NCBI GenBank assembly: GCA_015665265.1
Contig: JADFAM010000126.1
Location: forward strand, 1-50,291
DNA: 50,291 bases
Source of the DNA: Flavobacterium sp.
Lineage (GTDB): Bacteria; Bacteroidota; Bacteroidia; Flavobacteriales; Flavobacteriaceae
Direction: 5' to 3'
Part shown: in pieces, positions 18,093-26,863 of the stretch
How positions within the stretch are numbered: the stretch's first letter is position 1
How the letters are laid out: each line of letters starts with the position of its first letter
Position numbers and translations under genes: made by a program
The notes under the pieces: generated by a model
The model's input: only the letters and a program-made list of their open reading frames with translations
The model's database searches: none
What the model was told of the DNA's origin: nothing

Positions 18093-18761
18093 ATGAAAAA
18101 CTATGTTATTTTTTTTATGCTTTTAACATGCAGTCAAATGAATGCTCAAATACTTAAAAAAGGGTTTTCGTATCTATCAGAAGTTGATGGCTCTATACAA
18201 CAAGAACTCAGATATTTTTCAAGTAATAATTTTATTGGAAAGAAAATAGATGGTTATAAGAAAAATACTGTAATTATTTCTAACGCTGCAGCTAATGCTT
18301 TAAAAAAAGTTCAGGCTGAGCTAAAACAGATGGGTTTAAGTTTAAAAGTATATGATGCATACAGACCTCAACAATCAGTAAATCATTTTGTTAGATGGGC
18401 TAAAAAACTAAACGATACATTAATGAAACAATCTTATTATCCTACAATTCATAAATCAGACTTATTTCAATTAGGCTTTATAGCATCAAAATCTGGTCAT
18501 ACAAGAGGAAGCTCAGTAGATCTAAGTGTCGTAGAAATAAAAACTAATAAAGAACTAGATATGGGGAGTTCTTATGATTTTTTTGGAGCTACATCACATT
18601 CATTCCATAAAAAACTATCTAGTAGACAAGAAAAAAATAGAATGCTTTTACGAAATATTATGATTAAAAATGGTTTCAAGCCCTATGACAATGAATGGTG
18701 GCATTTTACATTGGTAGATGAACCATTTCCTAACACCTACTTCAATTTTGATATAGAATAA
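18093..18761 (+). CDS. D-alanyl-D-alanine dipeptidase (VanX / peptidase M15D family)
   Basis: From the ATG at 18093 the protein is 222 aa with a signal peptide (IFFMLLTCSQMNAQ). An earlier in-frame ATG at 17997 lies inside the divergent gene and is rejected. Zinc-peptidase motifs are present: DAYRPQQS, SGHTRGSSVDLSV (His and Asp zinc ligands) and NEWWHFTL (catalytic Glu and zinc His). VanX-type enzymes hydrolyse free D-Ala-D-Ala; a secreted member such as this is usually thought to recycle peptidoglycan-derived dipeptide rather than give vancomycin resistance. No vanHA-like neighbours are present. Confidence 0.93.
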   Translation: MKNYVIFFMLLTCSQMNAQILKKGFSYLSEVDGSIQQELRYFSSNNFIGKKIDGYKKNTVIISNAAANALKKVQAELKQMGLSLKVYDAYRPQQSVNHFVRWAKKLNDTLMKQSYYPTIHKSDLFQLGFIASKSGHTRGSSVDLSVVEIKTNKELDMGSSYDFFGATSHSFHKKLSSRQEKNRMLLRNIMIKNGFKPYDNEWWHFTLVDEPFPNTYFNFDIE

Positions 18762-18786
18762 CAAGTTTTAACAAAATCTAAACTAC

Positions 18787-18812
18787 TTGCATACTTATCA
18801 GCATTATATTTG
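18787..18812 (+). promoter_or_regulatory. Promoter of the unknown secreted-protein gene at 18842
   Basis: TATATTTG (18805-18812) is an exact match to the -7 element. A TTG at 18787-18789 is present with a spacing of 15, slightly short for a -33 box. The distance to the TTG start codon is 29 bases. Confidence 0.5.
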
Positions 18813-18841
18813 TAATCATAACTAGAATCAAAAAATCTATT

Positions 18842-19507
18842 TTGAGTTTACTAAAAAACTTCTTTTCTTTTGCTTTTTTACTACTACCTATCTCAATGAT
18901 AGCTCAAGTAGATACTATAGTTGACTCTAACAAAAAAATTACTGGTAAAAAAGTTATTATAGCCATACCCACTAATAAATTAAAAAAACCTACTCCATTA
19001 GAAATTAATAATGATAATGGTTTTAAAGAAGCTTATGGTAAAAAAAAGAGAAAAGATGCCATAAAGAAAAAAGAAGATGACCTTAACAATAAAGGAATCC
19101 TTTCAGCTGCTAAAATATCTGAAGAACGTTTTTTAAAGTCTTGGAAGAAAATTAATGCTCCGTACCCAAAAATTGACCAAGATTTAGGAAGTTTTAGAAC
19201 CCAATCTAATTCAGTTAGGATAATATGTCGAGATTTTCAATATCCAGATGGTGATAGAGTTACCATAACAATTAATGGTATTCCAATCATAAAAAACATC
19301 ACCTTAAGATCTTCTTATCAAAGTTTTGATTTACCATTGCAAGTAGGACTTAATAAAATAGCATTTGTAGCATTAAACCAAGGAACATCTGGACCTAACA
19401 CAGCTGGTTTTAAAGTTTATGATGATGCAGGAAATGTTATTTCATCTAATGAATGGAACCTCGCCACTGGTGCTAAAGCCACTGTTATCATAGCAAAAGA
19501 CAAATAA
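18842..19507 (+). CDS. Secreted protein of unknown function, TTG start
   Basis: The protein is 221 aa with a signal peptide (LLKNFFSFAFLLLPISMIAQ). The start is TTG; no ATG precedes the signal sequence in frame, and a promoter match lies just upstream. After a Lys-rich middle segment (KKKRKDAIKKKEDD, about 60-75) the C-terminal half is beta-rich (VRIICRDFQYPDGDRVTITINGIPI... NKIAFVALNQGTSGPNTAGFKVYDD), resembling a secreted immunoglobulin-like or jelly-roll domain. I do not recognise a named family. Such proteins are widespread in Flavobacteriia without assigned function. Confidence 0.8.
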   Translation: MSLLKNFFSFAFLLLPISMIAQVDTIVDSNKKITGKKVIIAIPTNKLKKPTPLEINNDNGFKEAYGKKKRKDAIKKKEDDLNNKGILSAAKISEERFLKSWKKINAPYPKIDQDLGSFRTQSNSVRIICRDFQYPDGDRVTITINGIPIIKNITLRSSYQSFDLPLQVGLNKIAFVALNQGTSGPNTAGFKVYDDAGNVISSNEWNLATGAKATVIIAKDK

Positions 19508-19574
19508 TTAAAGGGAGCGAAAACGTTGTAATTAATTTAACCACTCCTGCTTTTTTTATTCTACTTAATTCATT

Positions 19575-19582
19575 TATTTTTG
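19575..19582 (+). promoter_or_regulatory. -7 promoter element of pdhA
   Basis: TATTTTTG matches TAnnTTTG exactly, 57 bases before the pdhA ATG. No TTG is seen at the -33 distance. Confidence 0.4.
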
Positions 19583-19639
19583 TATTAAGAATCTGTCAAT
19601 TTTATTGGATTCCTAATTTGAAAAAAAACAATAAAAAGA

Positions 19640-20629
19640 ATGAAAAAAGTTACCAAGCAAACCTATATTAATTGGTATAAAGACATGTTGTTTTGGAGAA
19701 AATTTGAAGACAAATTAGCTTCTGTTTACATCCAACAAAAGGTGAGAGGCTTTCTACATCTATATAACGGTCAAGAAGCCGTTCTAGCAGGTGCTATTCA
19801 TGCTATGGATTTATCCAAAGATAAAATGATTACTGCTTACAGAAATCACGTTCAACCTATAGGAATGGGTGAAGATCCTAAAAGAGTAATGGCAGAATTA
19901 TATGGAAAAGCAACTGGTACTTCAAAAGGTATGGGAGGCTCCATGCATATTTTCTCAAAAAAATACGGGTTTTACGGAGGTCACGGAATAGTAGGTGGTC
20001 AAATTCCTTTAGGTGCAGGAATTGCGTTTGGTGATAAGTACAAAGGAAGTGATGGAGTAACACTCACTTGCTTTGGGGATGGTGCTGCTAGACAAGGTTC
20101 TCTTCATGAAACTTTTAATATGGCTATGCTTTGGAAATTACCCGTAGTATTTATTGTTGAAAATAATGGATATGCTATGGGAACTTCTGTAGAAAGAACT
20201 GCAAATCATACGGATATATGGAAGCTAGGTTTAGGATACGAAATGCCTTGTGGTCCAGTAGATGGAATGAATCCAATAAAAGTTGCTGAAGCTGTAGATG
20301 AAGCTATCCAAAGGGCAAGACGTGGTGAAGGTCCAACATTTTTAGAAATGAAAACCTACCGTTACAGAGGGCATTCAATGTCTGATGCACAACATTACAG
20401 AACAAAAGATGAAGTAGCAGAATACAAAAAAATTGATCCAATTACTCAAATACTAGATATTATTAAAGAAAAAAAGTATGCTACCACAGAGGAAATTGAA
20501 AAAATAAATCAGGAGGTAAAAGACAAAGTTAAAGAATGTGAGAAATTTGCAGATGAATCTCCATATCCTGAAGTAAGTCAATTACACGATGTAGTATACG
20601 AACAAGAAGATTATCCTTTTATTAAATAA
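19640..20629 (+). CDS. pdhA: Pyruvate dehydrogenase E1 component, alpha subunit
   Basis: The protein is 329 aa, normal for the E1-alpha of the heterotetrameric type. It decarboxylates pyruvate with thiamine diphosphate and acetylates the lipoyl group of E2. Visible are the HLYNGQEAV segment, AYRNHVQPIGMG, GGSMHIF, the TPP motif GDGAARQG...VENNGYAMGT, and the phosphorylation-loop-like YRGHSMSDAQHYR that contacts TPP. E2 follows 80 bases downstream. The E1-beta partner and E3 are not in this window, so pdhB must be encoded elsewhere. Confidence 0.96.
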   Translation: MKKVTKQTYINWYKDMLFWRKFEDKLASVYIQQKVRGFLHLYNGQEAVLAGAIHAMDLSKDKMITAYRNHVQPIGMGEDPKRVMAELYGKATGTSKGMGGSMHIFSKKYGFYGGHGIVGGQIPLGAGIAFGDKYKGSDGVTLTCFGDGAARQGSLHETFNMAMLWKLPVVFIVENNGYAMGTSVERTANHTDIWKLGLGYEMPCGPVDGMNPIKVAEAVDEAIQRARRGEGPTFLEMKTYRYRGHSMSDAQHYRTKDEVAEYKKIDPITQILDIIKEKKYATTEEIEKINQEVKDKVKECEKFADESPYPEVSQLHDVVYEQEDYPFIK

Positions 20630-20709
20630 TCTACTATCAGTATCAAGTAAAAAACAGCTCTTAAAGTTTTTAATACGAAAGAGTAAAAAATTAATTTAGG
20701 AATAGACTT

Positions 20710-22338
20710 ATGGCAATAATTGTAAATATGCCTCGCTTAAGTGACACCATGGAAGAAGGTGTTGTAGCAAAATGGTTAAAAAAAGTTGGTGATAAAGTAG
20801 AAGAAGGAGATATCCTTGCTGAAATTGAGACCGATAAGGCTACTATGGAATTTGAATCTTTTAATGAAGGTACTTTATTACACATAGGGGTCCAAGAGGG
20901 TGAAACATCTCCAGTAGATGTTCTTCTAGCAATCATAGGTGATGAAGGCGAAGATATTTCTGGAATTTTAAATGGGGCTTCCCTAGAGGAGTCTTCAACA
21001 GAAGTTTCTCCAGAGGAAATAGTTTCAGAAACTACTACTACATCTATTCCTGATGGAGTAAATGTTATTGCTATGCCAAGGCTTAGTGATACCATGGAAG
21101 AAGGAACTGTAGCCTCATGGTTAAAAAATGTTGGAGATAACGTTGAAGAAGGAGATATTTTAGCTGAAATTGAAACAGATAAAGCCACTATGGAATTTGA
21201 ATCTTTTTATGAAGGTGTTTTATTACATATTGGTGTTCAAGAAGGAGAAAGTGCAAAAGTAGATAGTTTACTAACCATTATTGGACCAGAAGGCACAGAT
21301 GTATCTACTCTGGTAACCGCTCATAAAGAAGGTAATATCTCTACTGCTACTATTGAAGCTAAAAATGAGGATCCAACTTCTGAAACAGAACAAATTGAAG
21401 AACAAACAGCAGTAATTTCTCAGTCAAACAATACTGGAGGGAGAATTTTTGCTTCACCTCTAGCAAAGAAAATTGCAAAAGATAAAGGCATTAACTTAGC
21501 AGACATAATAGGTTCTGGAGAAAATGGAAGAATTGTAAAGAGAGATGTAGAAAATTATACACCTGTTGTAAATCAAGTTTCTGAGGCAACGACTTCGCCT
21601 ATTCAGACAACTCAAGATACTGCTGCTCCAGTAACTACATTTGTAGCAGCTGGCGAAGAGGGTTCTGAGGAAGTGAAAAATTCTCAAATGCGTAAAGTGA
21701 TCGCAAAACGTCTAGGGGAGTCAAAATTTTCTGCTCCACACTATTATCTTACCATAGAGTTGGATATGGACAATGCCATAGCTTCACGTAAAACAATTAA
21801 TGCTTTACCAGAAACTAAAGTTTCATTTAACGATATGGTAGTAAAGGCTTGTGCTATGGCATTAAAAAAGCATCCCCAAGTAAATACTTCATGGAATGGA
21901 GATACTACCAGATATAACCATCATATTCATATTGGTGTTGCAGTTGCTGTAGACGACGGCCTTTTAGTTCCTGTGTTAAAATTTACAGACCAAATGAGTT
22001 TAACTCAAATTGGTGGAAACGTTAGAGATTTAGCAGGAAAAGCTAGAAATAAAAAAATTGCTCCTAACGAGATGGAAGGTAGTACGTTTACAATTTCTAA
22101 TTTAGGAATGTTTGGAATTCAAGAATTTACATCGATTATCAATCAACCAAATTCAGCAATTTTATCTGTAGGTGCTATAGAACAAAAACCTGTTGTTAAG
22201 GATGGTCAAATAGTGGTTGGAAACACCATGAAAGTAACATTAGCATGTGATCACAGAACTGTAGATGGAGCTACTGGTGCTCAATTCTTACAAACTGTAA
22301 GAGCTTATATTGAGAATCCTGTTACCATGCTAGCTTAG
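20710..22338 (+). CDS. pdhC: Pyruvate dehydrogenase E2 (dihydrolipoyl acetyltransferase), two lipoyl domains
   Basis: The protein is 542 aa. Two near-identical lipoyl domains (about 1-85 and 117-200, 115 residues apart) each carry MPRLSDTMEEG and the lipoylation site ETDKATME (Lys43 and Lys158). Next come a Glu/Thr-rich linker, an E3-binding domain (about 238-277, ASPLAKKIAKDKGINL...GRIVKRDVENY), and the catalytic domain with the active-site motif DHRTVDG (His515, Asp519). The LSDTMEEG type of lipoyl domain is that of the alpha-proteobacterial/mitochondrial-like PDH. It transfers acetyl from lipoate to CoA. A strong terminator follows. Confidence 0.97.
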   Translation: MAIIVNMPRLSDTMEEGVVAKWLKKVGDKVEEGDILAEIETDKATMEFESFNEGTLLHIGVQEGETSPVDVLLAIIGDEGEDISGILNGASLEESSTEVSPEEIVSETTTTSIPDGVNVIAMPRLSDTMEEGTVASWLKNVGDNVEEGDILAEIETDKATMEFESFYEGVLLHIGVQEGESAKVDSLLTIIGPEGTDVSTLVTAHKEGNISTATIEAKNEDPTSETEQIEEQTAVISQSNNTGGRIFASPLAKKIAKDKGINLADIIGSGENGRIVKRDVENYTPVVNQVSEATTSPIQTTQDTAAPVTTFVAAGEEGSEEVKNSQMRKVIAKRLGESKFSAPHYYLTIELDMDNAIASRKTINALPETKVSFNDMVVKACAMALKKHPQVNTSWNGDTTRYNHHIHIGVAVAVDDGLLVPVLKFTDQMSLTQIGGNVRDLAGKARNKKIAPNEMEGSTFTISNLGMFGIQEFTSIINQPNSAILSVGAIEQKPVVKDGQIVVGNTMKVTLACDHRTVDGATGAQFLQTVRAYIENPVTMLA

Positions 22339-22351
22339 AATTTTTTATAAT

Positions 22352-22387
22352 AAAAAAAAACCTCTAGAGATTCTAGAGGTTTTTTTT
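22352..22387. terminator. Bidirectional terminator between pdhC and the DUF6263 gene
   Basis: The stem CCTCTAGA / TCTAGAGG (22361-22368 with 22372-22379) with a 3-base loop is flanked by nine A on the left and eight T on the right. It works in both orientations for the two convergent genes. Confidence 0.92.
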
Positions 22388-22401
22388 GTATTTAAACCAA
22401 A

Positions 22402-23142
22402 CTAATTTTTAGTCATTGTTATATTAGAGTTTATTGTAATATCCATACCTTGGTTAGAGATAGCAATCTCTATTGATGTTTTTTTAGCTAATCCGGTACT
22501 AACTTCAATTTCTGAACTTCCTTTAACAGCACCATCTACGCCTTCTGCACCAGAAACATTCCCAGTAATATCTAGATAAACGATACCATCTTTAATTTGA
22601 CTAACTGTATAAGTAGTAGTAGTTTTCATCCCTTGATTATCTTTATTTGAACTCCAAGAAGAACCTACAGAAATCTTTTCATTAGGGTAAATAACAGATC
22701 CAGATCCTTCAGTAAGTTGATTCATTCCAGGCACAGAAGGTTCTACTTTGGTTTCTGTAATATTACCTAATTTATCGTAAGAATTATATATAATTGAATT
22801 CATCATAGGATCAAATTGAGATTTTAACATTTGACCCATCTGATCTAGTTCTTCATCTTTTTTATTGGAATCATAACTCATAGCCATTCCGCCTTGCATC
22901 ATATCGAGGGCTACTGACAAAATCTTAGATTCTGTTTTAACATTATCTCCAGATACTTCAGAAACAATCATTCCCATATTCATTTTCATATTCACACCAC
23001 CTTGAGCTCCCATTCCTTGTTTAGATTCAACAGTCATTAAATAACTATCTCCTTCGGTGTAATTGAGACGTAACAAAACTGATTCTTGGGCTGATACAGC
23101 TATTGATGTAATTACTAATAATGCGATAAGTATTCTTTTCAT
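22402..23142 (-). CDS. DUF6263 family secreted protein
   Basis: The protein is 246 aa with a signal peptide (RILIALLVITSIAVSAQ). The rest is beta-rich: VLLRLNYTEGDSYLMTVESKQ, a Met/Gly-rich stretch (GMGAQGGVNMKMNMGMI, about 44-60) and the end segments IEVSTGLAKKTSIEIAI and MDITINSNITM. This layout matches the DUF6263 family of Bacteroidota outer-surface or periplasmic proteins with a lipocalin-like repeated beta pattern. Function unknown. It lies between two E2 genes but faces pdhC, and it shares the direction of the second E2 with 49 bases between. Confidence 0.82.
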   Translation of the reverse strand: MKRILIALLVITSIAVSAQESVLLRLNYTEGDSYLMTVESKQGMGAQGGVNMKMNMGMIVSEVSGDNVKTESKILSVALDMMQGGMAMSYDSNKKDEELDQMGQMLKSQFDPMMNSIIYNSYDKLGNITETKVEPSVPGMNQLTEGSGSVIYPNEKISVGSSWSSNKDNQGMKTTTTYTVSQIKDGIVYLDITGNVSGAEGVDGAVKGSSEIEVSTGLAKKTSIEIAISNQGMDITINSNITMTKN

Positions 23143-23191
23143 TTTATTTATTTATATAGTTACTAAATTGTTATTTATTCTTTAGATAGTT

Positions 23192-24502
23192 TTAGAAATC
23201 TTGATTCAAATCCCAAGACTCTAAACTTTCTTTTAATGTTTTAATAAACATTCCTCCTAATGCTCCATTAACAACTCTATGGTCGTAAGAATGAGACACA
23301 AACATTTTTTGTCTAATTCCAATAAAATCTCCCTCAGAAGTTTCAATAACCGCTGGGACTTTACGTATTGCTCCAAGAGCTAATATTGCCACCTGGGGTT
23401 GATTTATTATTGGTGTACCCATTACAGAACCAAAACTTCCTACATTGGTAACCGTATACGTTCCATCTTGTATCTCATCTGGTTTTAGTTTATTATTTCT
23501 TGCTCTTATAGCCAAATCATTTACTTGCCTAGTCATACCAACTAGGTTTAATTGATCTGCATTTTTGATAACAGGAACTATTAAATTACCATCTGGAAGA
23601 GCAGCTGCCATTCCTAAATTTATATTTTTCTTTTTTATAATAGTATCGCCTTGAACAGCAATGTTAATCATTGGAAATTTCTTAATTGTAGCTGCTATAG
23701 CATGCATTAAGATAGGAGTGAAAGTTAATTTTTCGCCCTCTCTAATAAAATATGCATCTTTTACTTTAGCTCTCCACTTTACAATATTTGTAACATCAAT
23801 TTCAATGAAAGATTGAACATGTGCTGATGTTTGAACGGAGGCCACCATGTGTTTAGAAACCAATTTACCCATACGAGTCATTTCAATAATTTCATCTTCA
23901 CCATTAACGGAAACTGAAATTGATCTAACAACGTCTTTAGTTTCTGAAATAATATTTTCAGATTCAGAAATCTTTGAGGGCTGTAAATTATTTCTACCTT
24001 CTATGAAGGAAAGTATATCATTTTTAGTAACTCTACCATCTTTTCCTGTCCCAGAAACCATATCTAACTGTTCCATGGATAAACCTTCGGTTTCTGCAAT
24101 CTTTCTCACCAAAGGTGAAAAGAATTTTCCAGAATCTGACGTTTTAGTTATGGGTGTATTCTTAATTAGTGAGGCAGCTTCTATCGTTTGCTGAACCTGT
24201 TCAACTTGCTCAACAATCTCTTCTTTTTCTTCCAGAGTATGTGTTGGTGTTTCCTCGTTGCCATCAGTTTCAATTATGGCTATTGTTTGACCAACAGCTA
24301 CAACAGTATCTTGTTCAAATAAAATTTCTACAAGTGTTCCCTCTACTTCACTAGGCACCTCTGAGTCTACTTTGTCTGTAGCTATTTCAACAACTGCTTC
24401 ATCTAATTCTATAGTATCTCCAACCTGTTTTAACCAAGATGTAATTGTTGCCTCTGCAACACTTTCACCCATCTTAGGTAATTTTAATTCAAACTTAGCC
24501 AT
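23192..24502 (-). CDS. 2-oxo acid dehydrogenase E2 (dihydrolipoamide acyltransferase, branched-chain or 2-oxoglutarate type)
   Basis: The protein is 436 aa. It has one lipoyl domain (about 1-77, lipoylation site ATDKVDSEVP, Lys44), a Glu-rich linker, an E3-binding domain (about 130-168, FSPLVRKIAETEGLSM...GRVTKNDILSF) and a catalytic domain. The LPKMGESV lipoyl start and sequence as a whole resemble branched-chain 2-oxo acid dehydrogenase E2. The catalytic motif reads DHRVVNG: His408 is kept but the usual Asp of HxxxDG is Asn412. No E1 partner is adjacent. A near-consensus TACTTTCG (24523-24530, minus) lies 20 bases upstream. Confidence 0.93.
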   Translation of the reverse strand: MAKFELKLPKMGESVAEATITSWLKQVGDTIELDEAVVEIATDKVDSEVPSEVEGTLVEILFEQDTVVAVGQTIAIIETDGNEETPTHTLEEKEEIVEQVEQVQQTIEAASLIKNTPITKTSDSGKFFSPLVRKIAETEGLSMEQLDMVSGTGKDGRVTKNDILSFIEGRNNLQPSKISESENIISETKDVVRSISVSVNGEDEIIEMTRMGKLVSKHMVASVQTSAHVQSFIEIDVTNIVKWRAKVKDAYFIREGEKLTFTPILMHAIAATIKKFPMINIAVQGDTIIKKKNINLGMAAALPDGNLIVPVIKNADQLNLVGMTRQVNDLAIRARNNKLKPDEIQDGTYTVTNVGSFGSVMGTPIINQPQVAILALGAIRKVPAVIETSEGDFIGIRQKMFVSHSYDHRVVNGALGGMFIKTLKESLESWDLNQDF

Positions 24503-24686
24503 TATTCATTGGTTTTGAGATTGCGAAAGTACGAAAAATGAGCGATAAATTAATAATTTTTAGGGCTGAAAAAAGTTTTTAAAAATAAATTAAACTCAAT
24601 GAATAGAGTATATTAGTTGATTTTAAAATGAATAATTCATTTAAAACAGATGTTTTATAATAATATCATAATTTTTTACAAAATAA

Positions 24687-26834
24687 CTAGATTTCGAGTT
24701 TTAAAATAGATTCTTTTTTATTTAAATCGTTTAATTCTTTCACAGTTACTTTTTTTGTTTGGTTAGGTTTTCCAAAATTACTATATACTGTCACTTTTAC
24801 AAAAGAAGGCATAGAATTATCACCAGTCTTTTTACCATAATAGGTTAAATTAAACAACCATTCTCCTTTATCTTTTTTAGTTATGAAAAACTCTTCTAAT
24901 CCATAACCTTGAGATGTTTCTTTAATAAATCTAGAAGCTTCCTCCTTTTGTGTATGCGACCATGTAAAATATCTTTTTTGAGGATTCACAATCTGTAAAT
25001 CAAATTCGGCATCAAAATGACTCCATTCAAATATAATACGTGTATCGTATTCTGCTTTTTTCTTATAAAATTCTGGAATATTAGTAGCTAATAAAGTTGA
25101 ATTATGTAATGCTATTAAATTTTTATATTCTGCATTAATAGTTTGTTTTAACCCATTAAATGAATTGACCTCAGAATATTGATTGTTATGAATTTTATTG
25201 TAAATCTCTTGCGCTTCCCTAAATTGTTTATTGAACTGATAACTTAGAGCTAAATTTCTGTATGATTGAGATTCAGAAGGTTCAAAAGAAATAAGCTGTT
25301 CATATACATTAATAGATTCTTCAAACATTTCAAACTCGTCGTATTTATAAGCTAATACCCTTAAAATCTCAAGATTTAATTTTTTATTTATTTCTAAAAC
25401 ATTGGATAATATTCTCTTTACTAAATAAGGGTTATTCCAATTTTTAAAATAGGATGCTATGTCAAAAAAGAAACTGACATCCTTACCATATAATTTTCTT
25501 TGAGAGAGGTAGATTTTATAGGCCTCTTCGATAGTTGTTGTTTGTGATATTTCTTTTATATAAGGTTTATCAATAATTTCTTCAATTTCAATATCGTTTA
25601 TGTAGGTAGGTGTGTTTCCTAATTGTCTTTTCTTTTTCTTTTTAAAACTTGACGATCCTGTTTTTGTTTTTATAAGCAATACCCCATTTCTCCCTTCAGT
25701 CCCGTATATATTTGTTGCAGCCAAACCTTTTAAATAGGTAACACTCTCTATATTTTCTGGATTAATAAAACCTGTATCAGCAATAAAACCTACACCCATT
25801 GAAGAGTCACTTTGTTTAATTGCTAAGCCATCAACAACTACAAGACCATACTGATTCCCTAAAATAGTAGTGTATCTACCTCTTCCCACAAACTGGGTTA
25901 AATCATCATTAGCTCCTATTCTTACACCTGAGAATTTACCTGCTACAGCATCTTTTACATTTGTATTTGAGGGTATTATTTTATCTCCAGCTAAAGTTTC
26001 AACAGAGTACCCTAATCTTTTTTTATCTAGTTTACCATACCCATTATCTATTATTTCTTCTTTCTTGTTTTCAAGGACAACCTCATCGAGTATCATATTA
26101 CCGTCAGTCATATAGATGTTTTTTACAGTACTTTCTGAAACTCTAGATAAAATAGTGTTTTTCCCTATGTATCTAAATTCTAGAATTCCTCTATTCTGGG
26201 CTTCAATCGAAAAATTACCTAAACTATCAGTTATAGTCTGTAAATTATTGTCTCTTGAAATAACAGTAACATCCGAAAGGTATCCATTTTCATCACTAAC
26301 CCTTCCATTAATGGTTTTAAATTTAGATGCTTTAGAGTTGTTAGATTGGATAGTTCTTAAATTAACAAATTCTTTTTTAGAGGCTTTCGCAATGGTTTTT
26401 AAAAAATCTGTGTTGTATTCTTTATTACTAGATATAACAATAAGAGATGCATTTAATTTTGGAAATTTTGAATCGTAAGTATATCCATCAGAAAATAATA
26501 AAACCTCATCTGTTTTAGTAGTTTTTATTTTATTATAGTTTGTTGAACCATCATAAGTAGTAATTTGAAGTTCCTTTTTTAATTCTAACCAATTACTATT
26601 TTTAATACTATAAGTTTGATTTAAGATGATGTCATTACTAAATTTAACAAGGGTAACTTGTGTATTCAAGTTTTCTGAAAAATATTCATTTAAATAATCT
26701 AAATCATTATCTAAATTTCTATCAATCATACTATAAGATGTATCCCATAATAATGTTACTTTCTTAATAATTTCCTGAGAACTAACAGAGTGAAAGATTG
26801 AAATAGCTGTTAATAGTAATAAATATTTTTTCAT
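24687..26834 (-). CDS. Chimeric VWA / carboxypeptidase-regulatory / TonB-plug / helical-repeat protein without barrel
   Basis: The protein is 715 aa with a signal peptide (KKYLLLLTAISIFHSVSS). From residue 24 a VWA-like domain shows a full metal-site pattern: Asp31-x-Ser33-x-Ser35, Thr98 in DGSTN, and Asp116 in LFSDG. At about 172-232 lies a carboxypeptidase-regulatory-like repeat (INGRVSDENGYLSDV...DSLGNFSIEA). At about 250-390 lies a SusC-style TonB plug (VKDAVAGKFSGVRIG, GLVVVDGLAI, NIESVTYLKGLAATNIYGTEGRNGVLLI). No outer-membrane beta barrel follows. Instead there is a basic KKKKKR linker, helical TPR-like repeats (about 430-580) and a C-terminal beta domain (RIIFEWSHFDAEFDLQIVNP) that recalls YfaP/DUF2135. 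Probably periplasmic or surface-exposed; function unknown. Confidence 0.82.
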   Translation of the reverse strand: MKKYLLLLTAISIFHSVSSQEIIKKVTLLWDTSYSMIDRNLDNDLDYLNEYFSENLNTQVTLVKFSNDIILNQTYSIKNSNWLELKKELQITTYDGSTNYNKIKTTKTDEVLLFSDGYTYDSKFPKLNASLIVISSNKEYNTDFLKTIAKASKKEFVNLRTIQSNNSKASKFKTINGRVSDENGYLSDVTVISRDNNLQTITDSLGNFSIEAQNRGILEFRYIGKNTILSRVSESTVKNIYMTDGNMILDEVVLENKKEEIIDNGYGKLDKKRLGYSVETLAGDKIIPSNTNVKDAVAGKFSGVRIGANDDLTQFVGRGRYTTILGNQYGLVVVDGLAIKQSDSSMGVGFIADTGFINPENIESVTYLKGLAATNIYGTEGRNGVLLIKTKTGSSSFKKKKKRQLGNTPTYINDIEIEEIIDKPYIKEISQTTTIEEAYKIYLSQRKLYGKDVSFFFDIASYFKNWNNPYLVKRILSNVLEINKKLNLEILRVLAYKYDEFEMFEESINVYEQLISFEPSESQSYRNLALSYQFNKQFREAQEIYNKIHNNQYSEVNSFNGLKQTINAEYKNLIALHNSTLLATNIPEFYKKKAEYDTRIIFEWSHFDAEFDLQIVNPQKRYFTWSHTQKEEASRFIKETSQGYGLEEFFITKKDKGEWLFNLTYYGKKTGDNSMPSFVKVTVYSNFGKPNQTKKVTVKELNDLNKKESILKLEI

Positions 26835-26863
26835 GTTTTTTTATTGAAATTAGGAATAAATCT

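Noticed and set aside
18093..18761. Vancomycin resistance determinant (VanX).
   Set aside because: No vanH, vanA or regulator genes nearby, and a signal peptide sends the enzyme out of the cytoplasm, which suits peptide recycling instead.
20691..21188. A 165-codon minus-strand ORF with internally repeated sequence.
   Set aside because: It is the antisense shadow of the two lipoyl domain repeats of pdhC.
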